In this document: positions 18,153 to 26,606 of the stretch, piece after piece
Layout of the letters: every line of letters starts with the position of its first letter
How positions within the stretch are numbered: position 1 is the first letter of the stretch
The notes under the pieces: model-generated
Seen by the model: only the letters and a program-made list of their open reading frames with translations
Told to the model about the DNA's origin: nothing
The model's database searches: none
Assembly: GCA_015075185.1 (NCBI GenBank)
Contig: JABTUW010000001.1
Location: 1-64,000 of the forward strand
Direction: 5' to 3'
Source: Anaerolineales bacterium
GTDB lineage: Bacteria > Chloroflexota > Anaerolineae > 4572-78 > J111
Length of the DNA stretch: 64,000 bases
Position numbers and translations under genes: made by a program

Positions 18153-18494
18153 TTACTCTATTTTTCTTCTCTGGCGCAGGTAGCGAATGTATTCCAAAGC
18201 TTCCTTGCGCTGTTCAGAGGACATAGGGCTAAGGGTATCAATAATCTCCTGCAAAATGGGATCATCAGCAACCGGGACCGGAGGAAGTATTCCTGCCAAT
18301 CGAAGTACCTTTTCAGGAGACTCCCCTAACGCATGAGCAATTTTAATGCAAAAGTCAGCGCCCGCGTTTCGTTTATCCTTGAGAACACTGGATATGGCCG
18401 CTTGAGAAAGATCAGCCCGCCTAGCCAATTCATTATGAGACCAATGTCGCTGCTCTAGCTGTTTCTTAAGCCAGGTATTCAGGTTGCTACTCAT
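18153..18494 (-). CDS. XRE-family repressor
   Basis: A 113-residue protein. Residues 5-65 are a five-helix XRE/Cro-C1 domain (LKKQLEQRHWSHNELARRADLSQAAISSVLKDKR, with the HTH at ELARRADLSQAAISSVL, then IAHALGESPEKVLRLAGIL). The C-terminal 45 residues (ILQEIIDTLSPMSSEQRKEALEYIRYLRQRRK) are helical and suit dimerisation. It is divergent from the RHH gene at 18627, with the operator in between, the classical layout of an element immunity region. It probably controls both that promoter and the matching operator at 12515. Confidence 0.85.
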   Translation of the reverse strand: MSSNLNTWLKKQLEQRHWSHNELARRADLSQAAISSVLKDKRNAGADFCIKIAHALGESPEKVLRLAGILPPVPVADDPILQEIIDTLSPMSSEQRKEALEYIRYLRQRRKIE

Positions 18495-18543
18495 AAGCCC
18501 ATTTTACCCGAAAACAAAGAAGCTTAAAAGTTAACTTACAGGT

Positions 18544-18609
18544 ATTGACAATCAATAAGACTTGTGTTAATATTTCAATAACTTTAGTTATTAGTTTAGT
18601 AACACAAGT
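18544..18609 (+). promoter_or_regulatory. Promoter and nested operators (O2)
   Basis: TTGACA (18544-18549) and TAATAT (18567-18572) are 17 bp apart and face the gene at 18627. Over and just downstream lie two nested inverted repeats: ACTTGTGTTA (18560-18569) with its complement at 18600-18609, and AATAACT-TT-AGTTATT (18577-18592). The inner one matches O1 at 12515-12530. Confidence 0.75.
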
Positions 18610-18626
18610 GATAAAAAGGACCTCGA

Positions 18627-18833
18627 ATGTCTACAGAACCACTCACAATTTCTTTTGTCGGCACCACCGAAATAAAACTTTGGCTAGAACAATGGGCCAA
18701 AGAGGATGAACGCAGCATTAGCTACATTCTGCGCAAAATCCTGCAATGCGAGTATCTGCGCCGGCAAGCCGGTAATGGAACCGGCCGGGTTGAGTCGGGG
18801 GTAGTACATACCTCAAATTCAACTGGCAGATAG
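18627..18833 (+). CDS. Small ribbon-helix-helix-like protein
   Basis: 68 residues following a strong promoter. LTISFVGTTEIKLWLEQWAKEDERSISYILRKILQCEYLRRQ has a strand, a helix and a second helix beginning SISYILRK, the pattern of CopG-like RHH regulators. The tail is polar. It is first in a run reaching the serine recombinase and its promoter is the probable target of the XRE repressor. Confidence 0.6.
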   Translation: MSTEPLTISFVGTTEIKLWLEQWAKEDERSISYILRKILQCEYLRRQAGNGTGRVESGVVHTSNSTGR

Positions 18834-18878
18834 TATCTATCCTATTGGTAAGCCATTGAAATTGGTGGAGATGAAGCA

Positions 18879-19733
18879 ATGAATCCAAGTAAGATAATCG
18901 CCTGGTTAACCGGAGTTTTAACCCTACTCTTGGCCCTGTTCTCCTTCATCCTCTCATTCAATGCTCTTACCGACCTGGCCGCCAAAAAAGGAGTTAGCGT
19001 GCCGCCCTTGTTCCCTTTTATCGTTGAATTTGCAGTGGTCATCTTCTCAATGAATGCTCTGTATCGTTCCCTGCACGGCGAAAGTGCCAAGTGGCAGTGG
19101 GCGCTTATCATTGGGGCCAGTCTCCTGGCCGGACTGTTCAACGTAGCCCACGCCACCACGGATTTGCTAAGCCGGGTGATGGCGGCGATGCCCAGCTTGT
19201 TTTTACTGCTGAGTTTCGAGACCTTTTTGGGCCAGGTAAAACACGCTGTCAAACGCCAGGCTCTTGTCAAGAGTATGGCCGATTTGAACCAAGAGGTTGA
19301 CACCAAGCGTCAAGAGTTGGACCAAATGATAGCCAGCAAGCAAGCCGAATTTGAAACCCTCGTTGAGGCAAAACAAAACGAGCTGGCTACCAAGTCGAAG
19401 GAGCTTGACACTTTGATTGACGCCAAGCAAGCCGAGATTGAAAAGTTGACATCTAAACTTGAGGGGTTGAAACAAGAGTTACTGGATACAAAAAATGCCC
19501 AAAATGGCAGTCTTTTACTGGCACGCCAGACTAAGGCAGAACAGGACCAGGTTACCAGGGAACGTCGTTTGACTACTCTACGTGACATTCTGAACGTCAA
19601 TTCCCAGGCCCAACCGTCAACCCTCGCCAAACAACTCGGCGTTAGCCGGCAGACAATTTACAACGATCTCTCTGCGCTCCAAGAGCAAGGGTTTGTCCAT
19701 AAGAATGGTCATGGCTGGGAGGTGTCAAAATGA
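18879..19733 (+). CDS. SpdA-like membrane protein with coiled coil and winged helix
   Basis: A 284-residue protein. Residues 1-125 have four membrane segments (about 7-28, 45-66, 74-92, 100-118), an arrangement like DUF2637/SpdA proteins of actinomycete conjugation loci. Residues 130-215 are a long heptad coiled coil with internal repeats (VDTKRQELDQMIASKQAEFE, then LDTLIDAKQAEIEKL). The C-terminus is a winged HTH (TLRDILNVNSQAQPSTLAKQLGVSRQTIYNDLSALQEQGFV, about 233-273). A membrane protein ending in a DNA-binding domain next to an FtsK-like ATPase suggests it anchors element DNA at the membrane. It overlaps the next gene by ATGA. Confidence 0.7.
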   Translation: MNPSKIIAWLTGVLTLLLALFSFILSFNALTDLAAKKGVSVPPLFPFIVEFAVVIFSMNALYRSLHGESAKWQWALIIGASLLAGLFNVAHATTDLLSRVMAAMPSLFLLLSFETFLGQVKHAVKRQALVKSMADLNQEVDTKRQELDQMIASKQAEFETLVEAKQNELATKSKELDTLIDAKQAEIEKLTSKLEGLKQELLDTKNAQNGSLLLARQTKAEQDQVTRERRLTTLRDILNVNSQAQPSTLAKQLGVSRQTIYNDLSALQEQGFVHKNGHGWEVSK

Positions 19734-19975
19734 CGGCATTGATGCACACGACCCAGATTCAGGTTTACATTTCAGTCAACGTCACTGTAAATGCTGACCG
19801 AATCGGGTGGGTGATTCTAGCCTTGATAGCCATTCTATTCAGGCAGATTCAGCGTCTCCTGCGGGAGGTTTCATTACTCGTAAATGATTTTATCGAGTCA
19901 GCCCGGTTTACCGCTGCCATCTTTGCTATCGGCTTCAAATCTCTTGCCTATGGTCTAATTGGGGTGAGGCTATGA
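19730..19975 (+). CDS. Small membrane protein
   Basis: 81 residues in an overlapping chain with both neighbours. One or two hydrophobic segments (about 26-38 and 62-80). Residues LLREV are encoded by palindrome copy 5, in frame. No family recognised; position suggests a transfer accessory like the small Spd proteins. Confidence 0.55.
   Translation: MTALMHTTQIQVYISVNVTVNADRIGWVILALIAILFRQIQRLLREVSLLVNDFIESARFTAAIFAIGFKSLAYGLIGVRL
19855..19868 (+). repeat. Dispersed palindrome copy 5
   Basis: TCTCCTGCGGGAGG inside the small membrane protein gene, adding residues without breaking the frame. Confidence 0.8.
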
Positions 19976-21198
19976 CCAAGTATATCGTTATCATCATCTT
20001 AACAACCACGCTAATCATAATCGTGGCCTTCTATTCGGTCCTGGCCAAAACCTTGCTCGTCATCGGCTACACTACTGCGGCCCTGCTAGGTATAACCGGA
20101 TTGGGTGTGCTAGGATTTGGGGGGTGGTACTTGGCTGAACGAATCCGCCTGATCCGTGCCCGCCGAATCGAGGCAGAAAAGCAGGCTCACGTGATGACGG
20201 TCATCACCGGCAACCAGGTTTTCATCCGCGACACCAATCACAAAGCCTACTGGCGAGCCGCCCACCTGGACCCTCGATTCTATGCTAACGGGCAGTATTC
20301 GGAACCCACCCTCATCGAAGCCCGCGCCTGGGAAGTGTTTAACACCCCCAAGACGATAACGAGTAGCCAACAGGGACTACTCTCAAGCCCGGTCGAGCCT
20401 GAGCCACTTGACCTGTTGACTGTCTTCACGCAGCCCACACAAAGCTATGCTGTGATCGGGGGTCAGCAGACGGGCAAAACCTTCCAGGCTCGCCATATTG
20501 CCAACTATTGGATAAGCCAGAGTATCAAACCACTGGTTATTGGCCCCAAGTGGGACAAAGGCGAATGGGGAGGCTGCATTCTAATAGGAGGCAACGGTGA
20601 TTTTAAGGCCGTCGCCTGGGGTGTGAGTGTTATCCGCCGTATCGTAGAGGCCCGACACGCCAATAAGAGCAAGGCCCACAAAGAGCACAAAGTCTTACCT
20701 GTATTCTTTGACGATTGGACTCCAATCGTTGATGCGGTGCCGGATGCCCGCGCCCTGGTGCTGGAAGCTACCACGCTTTACGCCTCTGTAAACGTGCTTC
20801 TGTATTTCATCCTGCACAGTGATACCGCTCATGCCTGGGGAGTAGATCGCAAAGGCGCAGCCCTGAAAGATAATTTCATAAAACTATTTATCATCCCCCA
20901 GTATGACATTAACGGGCTGATCGTGCGAGACAGGACGCGCGGTTACATCCATTTCGCTGGAGAAGATGTGGACAGGCCAACCCGGTTGTTTACTGCACCG
21001 CCTATAACACTGGGGCAAGCCAGTATAGTCACACCGCCCATTGCTTTGGGTCCCAATGAACAAGAGCAAAAAATACTTGACCTAAAAGCAGCCGGGGCGA
21101 GTTATAACGAAATATGCCGCCAAGTTTTTGGGACTGCTGGCGGCAAGCAAATTCAATCAATCAAAGATGTTTTAGCCAAGTACCAAGTACCGGTTTGA
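19972..21198 (+). CDS. FtsK/TraB-like membrane ATPase (putative DNA translocase)
   Basis: 408 residues. Two N-terminal membrane segments (about 4-25 and 30-52) precede a cytoplasmic part. Walker A GGQQTGKT (about 164-171), a Walker B-like LPVFFDDW (about 242-249) and a later conserved LYFILHSD (about 277-284) fit a RecA-fold pump of the FtsK/VirD4 type, though divergent. The C-terminal EQEQKILDLKAAGASYNEICRQVFG is an HTH-like domain that could recognise a transfer site, as the gamma domain does in FtsK and TraB. With no relaxase or secretion system nearby, it is the best candidate for moving the element as double-stranded DNA. It could instead act in plasmid maintenance. Confidence 0.7.
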   Translation: MTKYIVIIILTTTLIIIVAFYSVLAKTLLVIGYTTAALLGITGLGVLGFGGWYLAERIRLIRARRIEAEKQAHVMTVITGNQVFIRDTNHKAYWRAAHLDPRFYANGQYSEPTLIEARAWEVFNTPKTITSSQQGLLSSPVEPEPLDLLTVFTQPTQSYAVIGGQQTGKTFQARHIANYWISQSIKPLVIGPKWDKGEWGGCILIGGNGDFKAVAWGVSVIRRIVEARHANKSKAHKEHKVLPVFFDDWTPIVDAVPDARALVLEATTLYASVNVLLYFILHSDTAHAWGVDRKGAALKDNFIKLFIIPQYDINGLIVRDRTRGYIHFAGEDVDRPTRLFTAPPITLGQASIVTPPIALGPNEQEQKILDLKAAGASYNEICRQVFGTAGGKQIQSIKDVLAKYQVPV

Positions 21199-21254
21199 TT
21201 TGAGGCAAGTACTCGGTACGCGGCCCATCCTACTCACCTTCAGGAGTTAAAGTT

Positions 21255-22916
21255 ATGAACGCACAAACCCAATCAAAATCCATCCTCGACAACCCCACCG
21301 TCGTAAAGCGTGCAATCATTTACGCCCGCGTCTCAACCGACGAACAGGCCGAAACGGGTACCTCGATGGATAACCAAGTGGATAAGTCGCTGGCCTACAC
21401 CGCCGCCAGTAATATGCAAGTGGTCGCTGTACTCAAAGAGGACTACACCGGCAAGGTACTTGATCGGCCCGAACTAAACAAGGTCCGGGCCATGCTCAAA
21501 GATGGCCAGGCTGATGCCTTGATCGTCTACAAAACTAACCGGCTCGACCGCTCCGAGTGGGGTATCAACTTGCTTATCCTTTTGCAAGAGCTAAAAGCTC
21601 TGGGAGTTGAACTGCATTACAGCCGGGACCGGCGACAGGTCAACTTGAATGACCCGGTGGAGGCTTTGATGCAATCTATAGCCGGTTGGCAAGCCGGCGA
21701 AGATCATCGAGAGACGGTTGCCAAACTGCAAGAGGGACGCTATACCAAGGTGCGGCAAGGAAATGTCGTAATATCCAGTGTTCCCCCGTACGGTTATTGT
21801 AAAGTCAAGAAAAAGGACAAGACCTGGCTTGAAGTGGTATCCGAGGAAGCAAAAGTGATACAGTTAATTTTTCACTGGTACGCCATTGAAGGCTTAACCA
21901 TAGTTGGTGTAGCTGACCGACTCATGGCAAATGGTATTCCATCTCCCAGCGACGTGGGCAGAGCATCGAAACAACGCAAAAACAAAAGGCGCACCTGGAA
22001 CGTGCAAACGATAGCAGGAATCATAAAAAATGAAACCTACGCCGGGACATGGCGTTATGCCAAAAAGATTACTGTGAACGGCAAACAGATTAAAAACCCG
22101 GTCAAGGACGATAGCCTAGCCGTGTCCGTCCCAGCGATCATTTCACGTGAGGTCTGGGAGGCCGCTCAGGAGCGATTACGCCAAAATAAAGAGAACGCCA
22201 GGCGCAATCGCAGACACGAATACCTCCTTTCCAATCGTTGCACGTGCGCCCACTGTGACCATAAAATTATAGGGCGGACCATGACGACCCCCAAACGGAC
22301 ATATAGTTATTACTATTGTCCAACCTATGAAGGACGCTACGTTAAGGACTGCGATATGCCCCCCTTTTCGGCCGACAAGGTTGATGCCATCGTATGGAGA
22401 TGGGTTGAAGAAGTTTTAACCGATGAAACCAAGTTAGGGATAGGCATGAACGACTACCGAGCCGATATAGAAAAACGAAACAACCCAGCCAAAGAAGAAT
22501 TAAAAATTGTGGAAGGGCTAATATCGGAAAATAGAGAAAACCTAAGTGATGAAATGATTAACCTGAGACTCGTTAAGGGGGAGATAGCCAAAGCGGAAAT
22601 TGCCACTAACATCAATAGAATTGAAGAGACAATGAACCGGCTGGAAGCTCGCCGCGCTGACTTGTTGGCTCAAATCGAGGTCACGGAATTAACTGATGAG
22701 CAGATTTTGAGTATCAAGCAATTCGCCGCCGAACTCCGAGCCGACATAGAGACGATTAGAGCAGACTATAAGAGTCGCCGGGACTTGCTGGCCCTGATAA
22801 ACCTGCAAGCCCGGTTCACTATAGAGGATGGCGAAAAGATCGTCTACATAACAGCCAAAATAGGCCCCAAGCGATTACCTATTGCATCCATTGCATTTTA
22901 CGGGCAACTGAGGTAA
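21255..22916 (+). CDS. Large serine recombinase (element integrase)
   Basis: 553 residues, AGGAG before ATG 21255. The catalytic domain begins IIYARVSTDEQAETGTSMDNQ, with the nucleophile Ser in ARVSTDEQ (about residue 27), and contains TNRLDRSEWG (about 95-104). The recombinase domain (about 180-310: PYGYCKVKKKDK, GVADRLMANGIPSP, IIKNETYAGTWRYAK) is followed by a zinc ribbon (RCTCAHCDHKIIG ... YYYCPTYEGRYVKDCDM) and a coiled coil (about 410-510) that controls directionality. Such enzymes integrate elements between short attP/attB cores and lie next to one element end, here the right end near 22920-22960. Confidence 0.92.
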   Translation: MNAQTQSKSILDNPTVVKRAIIYARVSTDEQAETGTSMDNQVDKSLAYTAASNMQVVAVLKEDYTGKVLDRPELNKVRAMLKDGQADALIVYKTNRLDRSEWGINLLILLQELKALGVELHYSRDRRQVNLNDPVEALMQSIAGWQAGEDHRETVAKLQEGRYTKVRQGNVVISSVPPYGYCKVKKKDKTWLEVVSEEAKVIQLIFHWYAIEGLTIVGVADRLMANGIPSPSDVGRASKQRKNKRRTWNVQTIAGIIKNETYAGTWRYAKKITVNGKQIKNPVKDDSLAVSVPAIISREVWEAAQERLRQNKENARRNRRHEYLLSNRCTCAHCDHKIIGRTMTTPKRTYSYYYCPTYEGRYVKDCDMPPFSADKVDAIVWRWVEEVLTDETKLGIGMNDYRADIEKRNNPAKEELKIVEGLISENRENLSDEMINLRLVKGEIAKAEIATNINRIEETMNRLEARRADLLAQIEVTELTDEQILSIKQFAAELRADIETIRADYKSRRDLLALINLQARFTIEDGEKIVYITAKIGPKRLPIASIAFYGQLR

Positions 22917-22962
22917 AATCACTCGCGTTTCGTCCATTCTGAATCGTGAGAAAGAGTGATGC

Positions 22963-23709
22963 ATGTCCACACTGATACCCCGTAAAAGATTATCCTTTGG
23001 TTCGGCTGAGTTGGACCAGATGCTTGGCGGTGGGTTGCTCTCCGGCACTGCTTCTCTAATTAGCGGCGCGCCGGGCGTGGGCAAAACCACCCTGGGCCTG
23101 CAATTTTTGATTGCCGGTATCAAAGACGGCCAGCCCGGTTTGCTGGTTTCTTTTGAGGAGTTCCCGGCCTCGCTCATTCGCGACGCCCTCCAGCTAGGCT
23201 GGGATCTAAAAGCCCTGGAGAAAGACGGCCTGCTGCGCATCCTGTTCACCTCGCCGGAAGTCTTTTTGGGCAGCTTGAAAACCCCCGACAGCCCTCTGGC
23301 CCCGATGTTGACCACGCTGGCCCCCGAACGGGTGGTCATTGACAGCGCGGCCCATTTCCAACGCATGAGCGATGACCCGTTGGAGCTGCGCGAAATTTAT
23401 AACACCCTGGTCAATGCTTTGAAGCGGGAAAAAATGACTTCATTGCTGCTGGACGAGGCGGTCAACGTCTTAGAAGTCCAGCGCGGGCGGATGGCCTCGC
23501 TGCCCTTTTTGGTGGATACGGTTATGCTGCTGCGCTACGTGGAAGTGGACAGCAGCATGCAGCGAGCCATTGCCGTGATGAAGATGCGCGGCAGCGCCCA
23601 CCAGAAAGAGATCCGCCGCTTTGAAATTCAAAAGGGCGGATTAAAGATCAAAGAACCCTTCACCGGCCGCGAAGGAATTTTGTCCGGGGCCACGCACCGG
23701 ATTGCATAA
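22963..23709 (+). CDS. KaiC-like RecA-superfamily ATPase
   Basis: A 248-residue single-domain protein. It opens RLSFGSAELDQMLGGGLLSGTASLISG, with Walker A GAPGVGKTT (about 36-44), LLVSFEEFPASLIRDA (about 64-79) and Walker B RVVIDSAAHF (about 126-135). This is the KaiC/RadA family pattern with one ATPase domain, not the two of clock KaiC. Single-domain members act in signalling or DNA repair, and function here is unknown. It starts 47 bp after the recombinase and ends at a clear terminator, and it is probably the first chromosomal gene right of the element. Confidence 0.8.
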   Translation: MSTLIPRKRLSFGSAELDQMLGGGLLSGTASLISGAPGVGKTTLGLQFLIAGIKDGQPGLLVSFEEFPASLIRDALQLGWDLKALEKDGLLRILFTSPEVFLGSLKTPDSPLAPMLTTLAPERVVIDSAAHFQRMSDDPLELREIYNTLVNALKREKMTSLLLDEAVNVLEVQRGRMASLPFLVDTVMLLRYVEVDSSMQRAIAVMKMRGSAHQKEIRRFEIQKGGLKIKEPFTGREGILSGATHRIA

Positions 23710-23731
23710 TTAATCTCTATCATACCGACTC

Positions 23732-23763
23732 AAAGCCTCGCCAATCGTTGCGAGGCTTTTTGA
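23732..23763 (+). terminator. Terminator of the KaiC-like gene
   Basis: AAAGCCTCGC (23732-23741) pairs with GCGAGGCTTT (23750-23759) and runs into a TTTTGATTTT tail. Confidence 0.88.
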
Positions 23764-23808
23764 TTTTGGTCAGACCGGCCCTCCAGCCTTTCCTGGATTT
23801 CTTTTCAT

Positions 23809-23997
23809 TCAGACTGCCAGGCGCTCTTCAATTCGCCGTCGGAGTAATAACAATTCATCCCGGTTAAAGTTATCCACTGCCGATAAAATCACCGATAGTG
23901 GAACCTGAAGCCTAACGACCGGTTCTGCTCTTAATAAATTTTGCCGCAAGACTTCCGCAACCTCTTGCGCATCATCCCAGACTTCCACCGCACGCAT
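23809..23997 (-). CDS. Antitoxin-like small protein
   Basis: 62 residues. LQVPLSVILSAVDNFNRDELLLLRRRIEERL is a strand-helix-helix segment of the type in short antitoxins paired with PIN or RelE toxins. It starts 4 bp after the PIN-like remnant stops, on the same strand, a toxin-antitoxin spacing. The pairing is an inference; the partner toxin appears truncated. Confidence 0.5.
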   Translation of the reverse strand: MRAVEVWDDAQEVAEVLRQNLLRAEPVVRLQVPLSVILSAVDNFNRDELLLLRRRIEERLAV

Positions 23998-24001
23998 TAC
24001 T

Positions 24002-24160
24002 TTAGCCTTTGGCTACACAGCCAGGCGATGTATAAATTTCAGCAATGACTCGGATGAGCAATTCAAAGCTATTCGATTGAAAGGCAGAAATCAAAGGTCC
24101 AGTGTTACTAACGGCGTAGGTTACTCCTGGTAGTCGGGTGATCGCTTGGGGTTGAGCCAT
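24002..24160 (-). pseudogene. Truncated PIN-domain toxin
   Basis: ATG 24160 opens a 52-residue frame. TYAVSNTGPLISAFQSNSF matches the first strand and helix of DUF3368/PIN-like RNases (the VSDTGPLI motif, here with Asn for the first catalytic Asp). The frame then reads ELLIRVIAEIYTSPGCV and stops. Full proteins are about 150-170 residues, so two thirds, including the remaining acidic residues, are missing. It is probably inactive. Confidence 0.6.
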
Positions 24161-24216
24161 ACTGCTCTATCCTGGGTTGACCCTTATTGGGATCTGGTAA
24201 ATAATAGGGGGAGTCT

Positions 24217-25010
24217 TATGGTTACACGGGGGAATGGTAGGGGGGTTACATTAACTTGCTCCATCTGCGGGCGAGGTGGTATTCGCCCGGCGAAGGCGTT
24301 TTTCTCAGCCGGGATCCGGTGGAGAGTGAGCCACCGTATCAGTATGTGCGAGGGAATCCAGCAAATTGGGTTGATCCAAGTGGGTTACTCCCGAATTATG
24401 TCATTGCTCGCGAGTTGGGATTTAACAGTTTCGACGACGTTATGGCAGCAAATTGTCTACTCATATCCGCCACAGGACCAATTGGCAAGATCTATGATGG
24501 AGAACTTAGACCACTCTTTCAGGAAGTTATCCGCTCTATTGATGCAGGCTGGCGCTTAGAAAAGAATTTATTTGGAAATGATCGCTATCAAGATGGGTTA
24601 GTCAGATTTGGAAGGCATTTCCTTGCAATAGCAATTCCGGGTACCAGGCCAATGCCTTTGGGATTTAACAATCCCAATGACTCAAATTTGATTGTTGTGC
24701 CATCTTCTTACCGCACAGTAATACACTTTCAAGGGTTCATCGAATATTTTGGATACCGAGGTGAGTTTGCATACAGGTTTAATTTTGCCAGCGGTAACCA
24801 GAAGTTTTGGTGGTCAACGTCCAGGCACTACGAGAGAATACTTGCAACTTAAGATTTTTCTATCAGGTTATGCTTATTACAGTGGAGGTAGTAATACAAT
24901 TCCGGCAATTGGTGGTGGTAACAATCCCGTACCGGTTTTTGTGGGAAGCACCTCTAGCGCCAACGCCGGAGGACCATACCCAGAGCACCACTTGACGAAC
25001 CTCTTATCAT
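24217..25010 (+). pseudogene. Rhs C-terminal fragment (left copy)
   Basis: Starting without a gene upstream, the plus strand reads GGYINLLHLRARWYSPGEG then FLSRDPVESEPPYQYVRGNP and WVDPSG (24235-24387), the RHS-associated core that precedes the variable toxin tip. An in-frame TAG sits just before GGYIN. The tip follows as one frame to 24852 (GFNSFDDVMAA, GNDRYQDGLVRFGRHFLAIAIPG) and then shifts frame. No N-terminal YD repeats exist here, so this is a displaced 3' end. It is a diverged inverted copy of 33950-34216. Confidence 0.8.
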
Positions 25011-25380
25011 AAGGAGGTATCCAGGAATAGGAACTGTTGCTGGTTCACGTACAAGAGCAACTGCGTTAGGTAGATTAGGTGCGTTTGCCAAGCTCCACCT
25101 ATTGGTAGACGAGCATATCAAGTATTAATTCAGGAAAGTCAAAATCCTTTGGTGTGTACACCGTTGGTCGTTGGCGTATCATCATTCAAACTTACCAATT
25201 GTGGATTTCTCCTCAGAGGAGAGGCCTGAAATTAGGCGCAATCATCTCTCCATATCTCCCAATGGAATTATACTCATTAAGGATGAAAAGTTACATTCTT
25301 AAAGGACTGGAATTTAGGGTCAACAAGGTTTCTAAGGCAGTGCGGTGAGTAGTCCGAGTTTGGGCCAAGCAATCGGTAAT
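25011..25380. other. Decayed stretch after the Rhs fragment
   Basis: Plus-strand snippets look coding (for example SNLPIVDFSSEERPEIRRNH around 25190-25245) but stops and frame changes prevent a gene call. It may be the rest of the Rhs tip or an immunity gene remnant. Confidence 0.4.
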
Positions 25381-26325
25381 GGCGGTACAGAACTTGGTGT
25401 AATCGTCGTAGTAAATTGTACAACACTTCTTTTTAACAAAACGCCACAGCCGTTCAATCAGGTTGAGGTTGGGCGGTAGGGTTGAGTAAGAAAACCAACT
25501 GAATATTCAGGTAACGAGCCGTGTCCAAGACCAGGGTGCATTTCTGATAGCGGGCATTATCCAAGATGACCACAATCGGCGAATCACCAAAACGGTGGGC
25601 CAGATGAACCAGTAACTCACAAACCGATAAAGCGTTGATGGTCTCGTGATTGGTTAGGATGACCAACTCGTGGCTGATGGCGTGTAAAGCGCTCAAGACA
25701 TTGAACCGTTTGCGACCACTGGCCCGTTTGAGATACCGTACCACCAAACTGTAGACATGGCCAAGAAGGTAGCATCACAAAATGGGCGGCATCTATAAAG
25801 AACAGATGAACCTTTTCTGCTGGGCTTGTTCGATCAAGGGTTGTAACGTATCGGTTTGAAAGCTCTCTTGGGCCGCTACTTCGGCTCAGTCGGGTAGTTG
25901 TTTGACTTTACGCCGCTTAAGTTTATTTTTTGAAATGCTCGCACCTGGGGTAAGGACCGCTCTAACCCCGTGGCTTCTTTAATAATCGCCTGAGCTTGTT
26001 TCAGGTGGTCGGTGGATTGGCTTCCATCGCCTGGATGATAGTCTGTTTCTGCTGGAGCAGATGATTGGTTTTCTTGATAATGCAGTTGTTTGAGCGCCTC
26101 CACCGCCACTCAGGTACAAATCGAAATACTTACGCAAGGTTGTTTGACTAATATTCAAGTAAAGCCGATCTCTTTATGCGCTACTCCTTGTGACTTGAGC
26201 AATAAAGCTTGTATCCGCCGCCGCACGAGGGGATGAGGATGATGAATACTCTGATAACTGGGTTGTTTGATGTCGTCTGCCTAAATCCGATTTGGCGCAC
26301 TACCGATCACCTCTCCCTGTATCGA
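25380..26325 (-). pseudogene. IS630-family transposase remnant
   Basis: Read on the minus strand through several frames: HHPHPLVRRRIQALLLKSQG with LRKYF and GGVEALKQLHYQ (about 26245-26080, the N-terminal HTH), NVLSALHAISHELV (about 25710-25670), the catalytic-region strand VVILDNARYQKC (about 25575-25535) and NLNLIERLWRFVKKKC (about 25470-25420). These are the order and motifs of IS630/Tc1-like DDE enzymes. At least four indels interrupt it. No convincing terminal repeats were found. Confidence 0.75.
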
Positions 26326-26367
26326 ATGGTTTACTAAACGGGGCACAGTTTACCAGAGGTACATCGC

Positions 26368-26598
26368 TTATGTCCAGTCTATTCGGTCAAATGCAATATC
26401 CTTTCCTAAATGAGTATATAACAGAGATCCCTTTTGATTAGGCTGATATGGGTGAGAATTCAAGTCAAAGCAACCATTATGGAGAAAAGGTGTACAAGAA
26501 TAAGATATTAGCCAATTTGCTACGCTTTTCGTAATAACTCTATCTGCCGCACAATGCACAACTTCTCCATCTGCTGTTCCAGAAGCGTTATCAACCAC
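26368..26598 (-). other. Unassigned minus-strand frame
   Basis: A 76-codon frame (MVDNASGTADGEVVHCAADRV...) between the IS630 remnant and the TolB-like remnant. The composition is protein-like, but there is no ribosome site and no recognised family. It could be a piece of another Rhs-type tip. Confidence 0.3.
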
Positions 26599-26606
26599 CT
26601 CTGGCT

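Larger units (their letters stand above)
11219..22960. mobile_element. AICE-like integrative element
   Basis: The span groups replication genes (ATPase, primase, iteron-like sites), regulation (XRE repressor and its operators), transfer-like genes (SpdA-like membrane protein, FtsK/TraB-like ATPase) and, last, a large serine recombinase. This is the gene set of actinomycete integrative and conjugative elements, which replicate and move double-stranded DNA with one FtsK-like pump. There is no relaxase or type IV secretion gene. The right end should be close to 22920-22960, after the integrase. The left end is uncertain: I extend it to the edge of array B because the minus-strand genes there share the operator and the dispersed palindrome. 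I found no convincing attL/attR pair. Confidence 0.6.

Noticed and set aside
11219..22960. attL/attR direct repeat (GGTAAAA near 11285 and 22914)
   Set aside because: Seven shared bases in AT-rich context are not enough; serine integrase cores are too short to call without an empty site.
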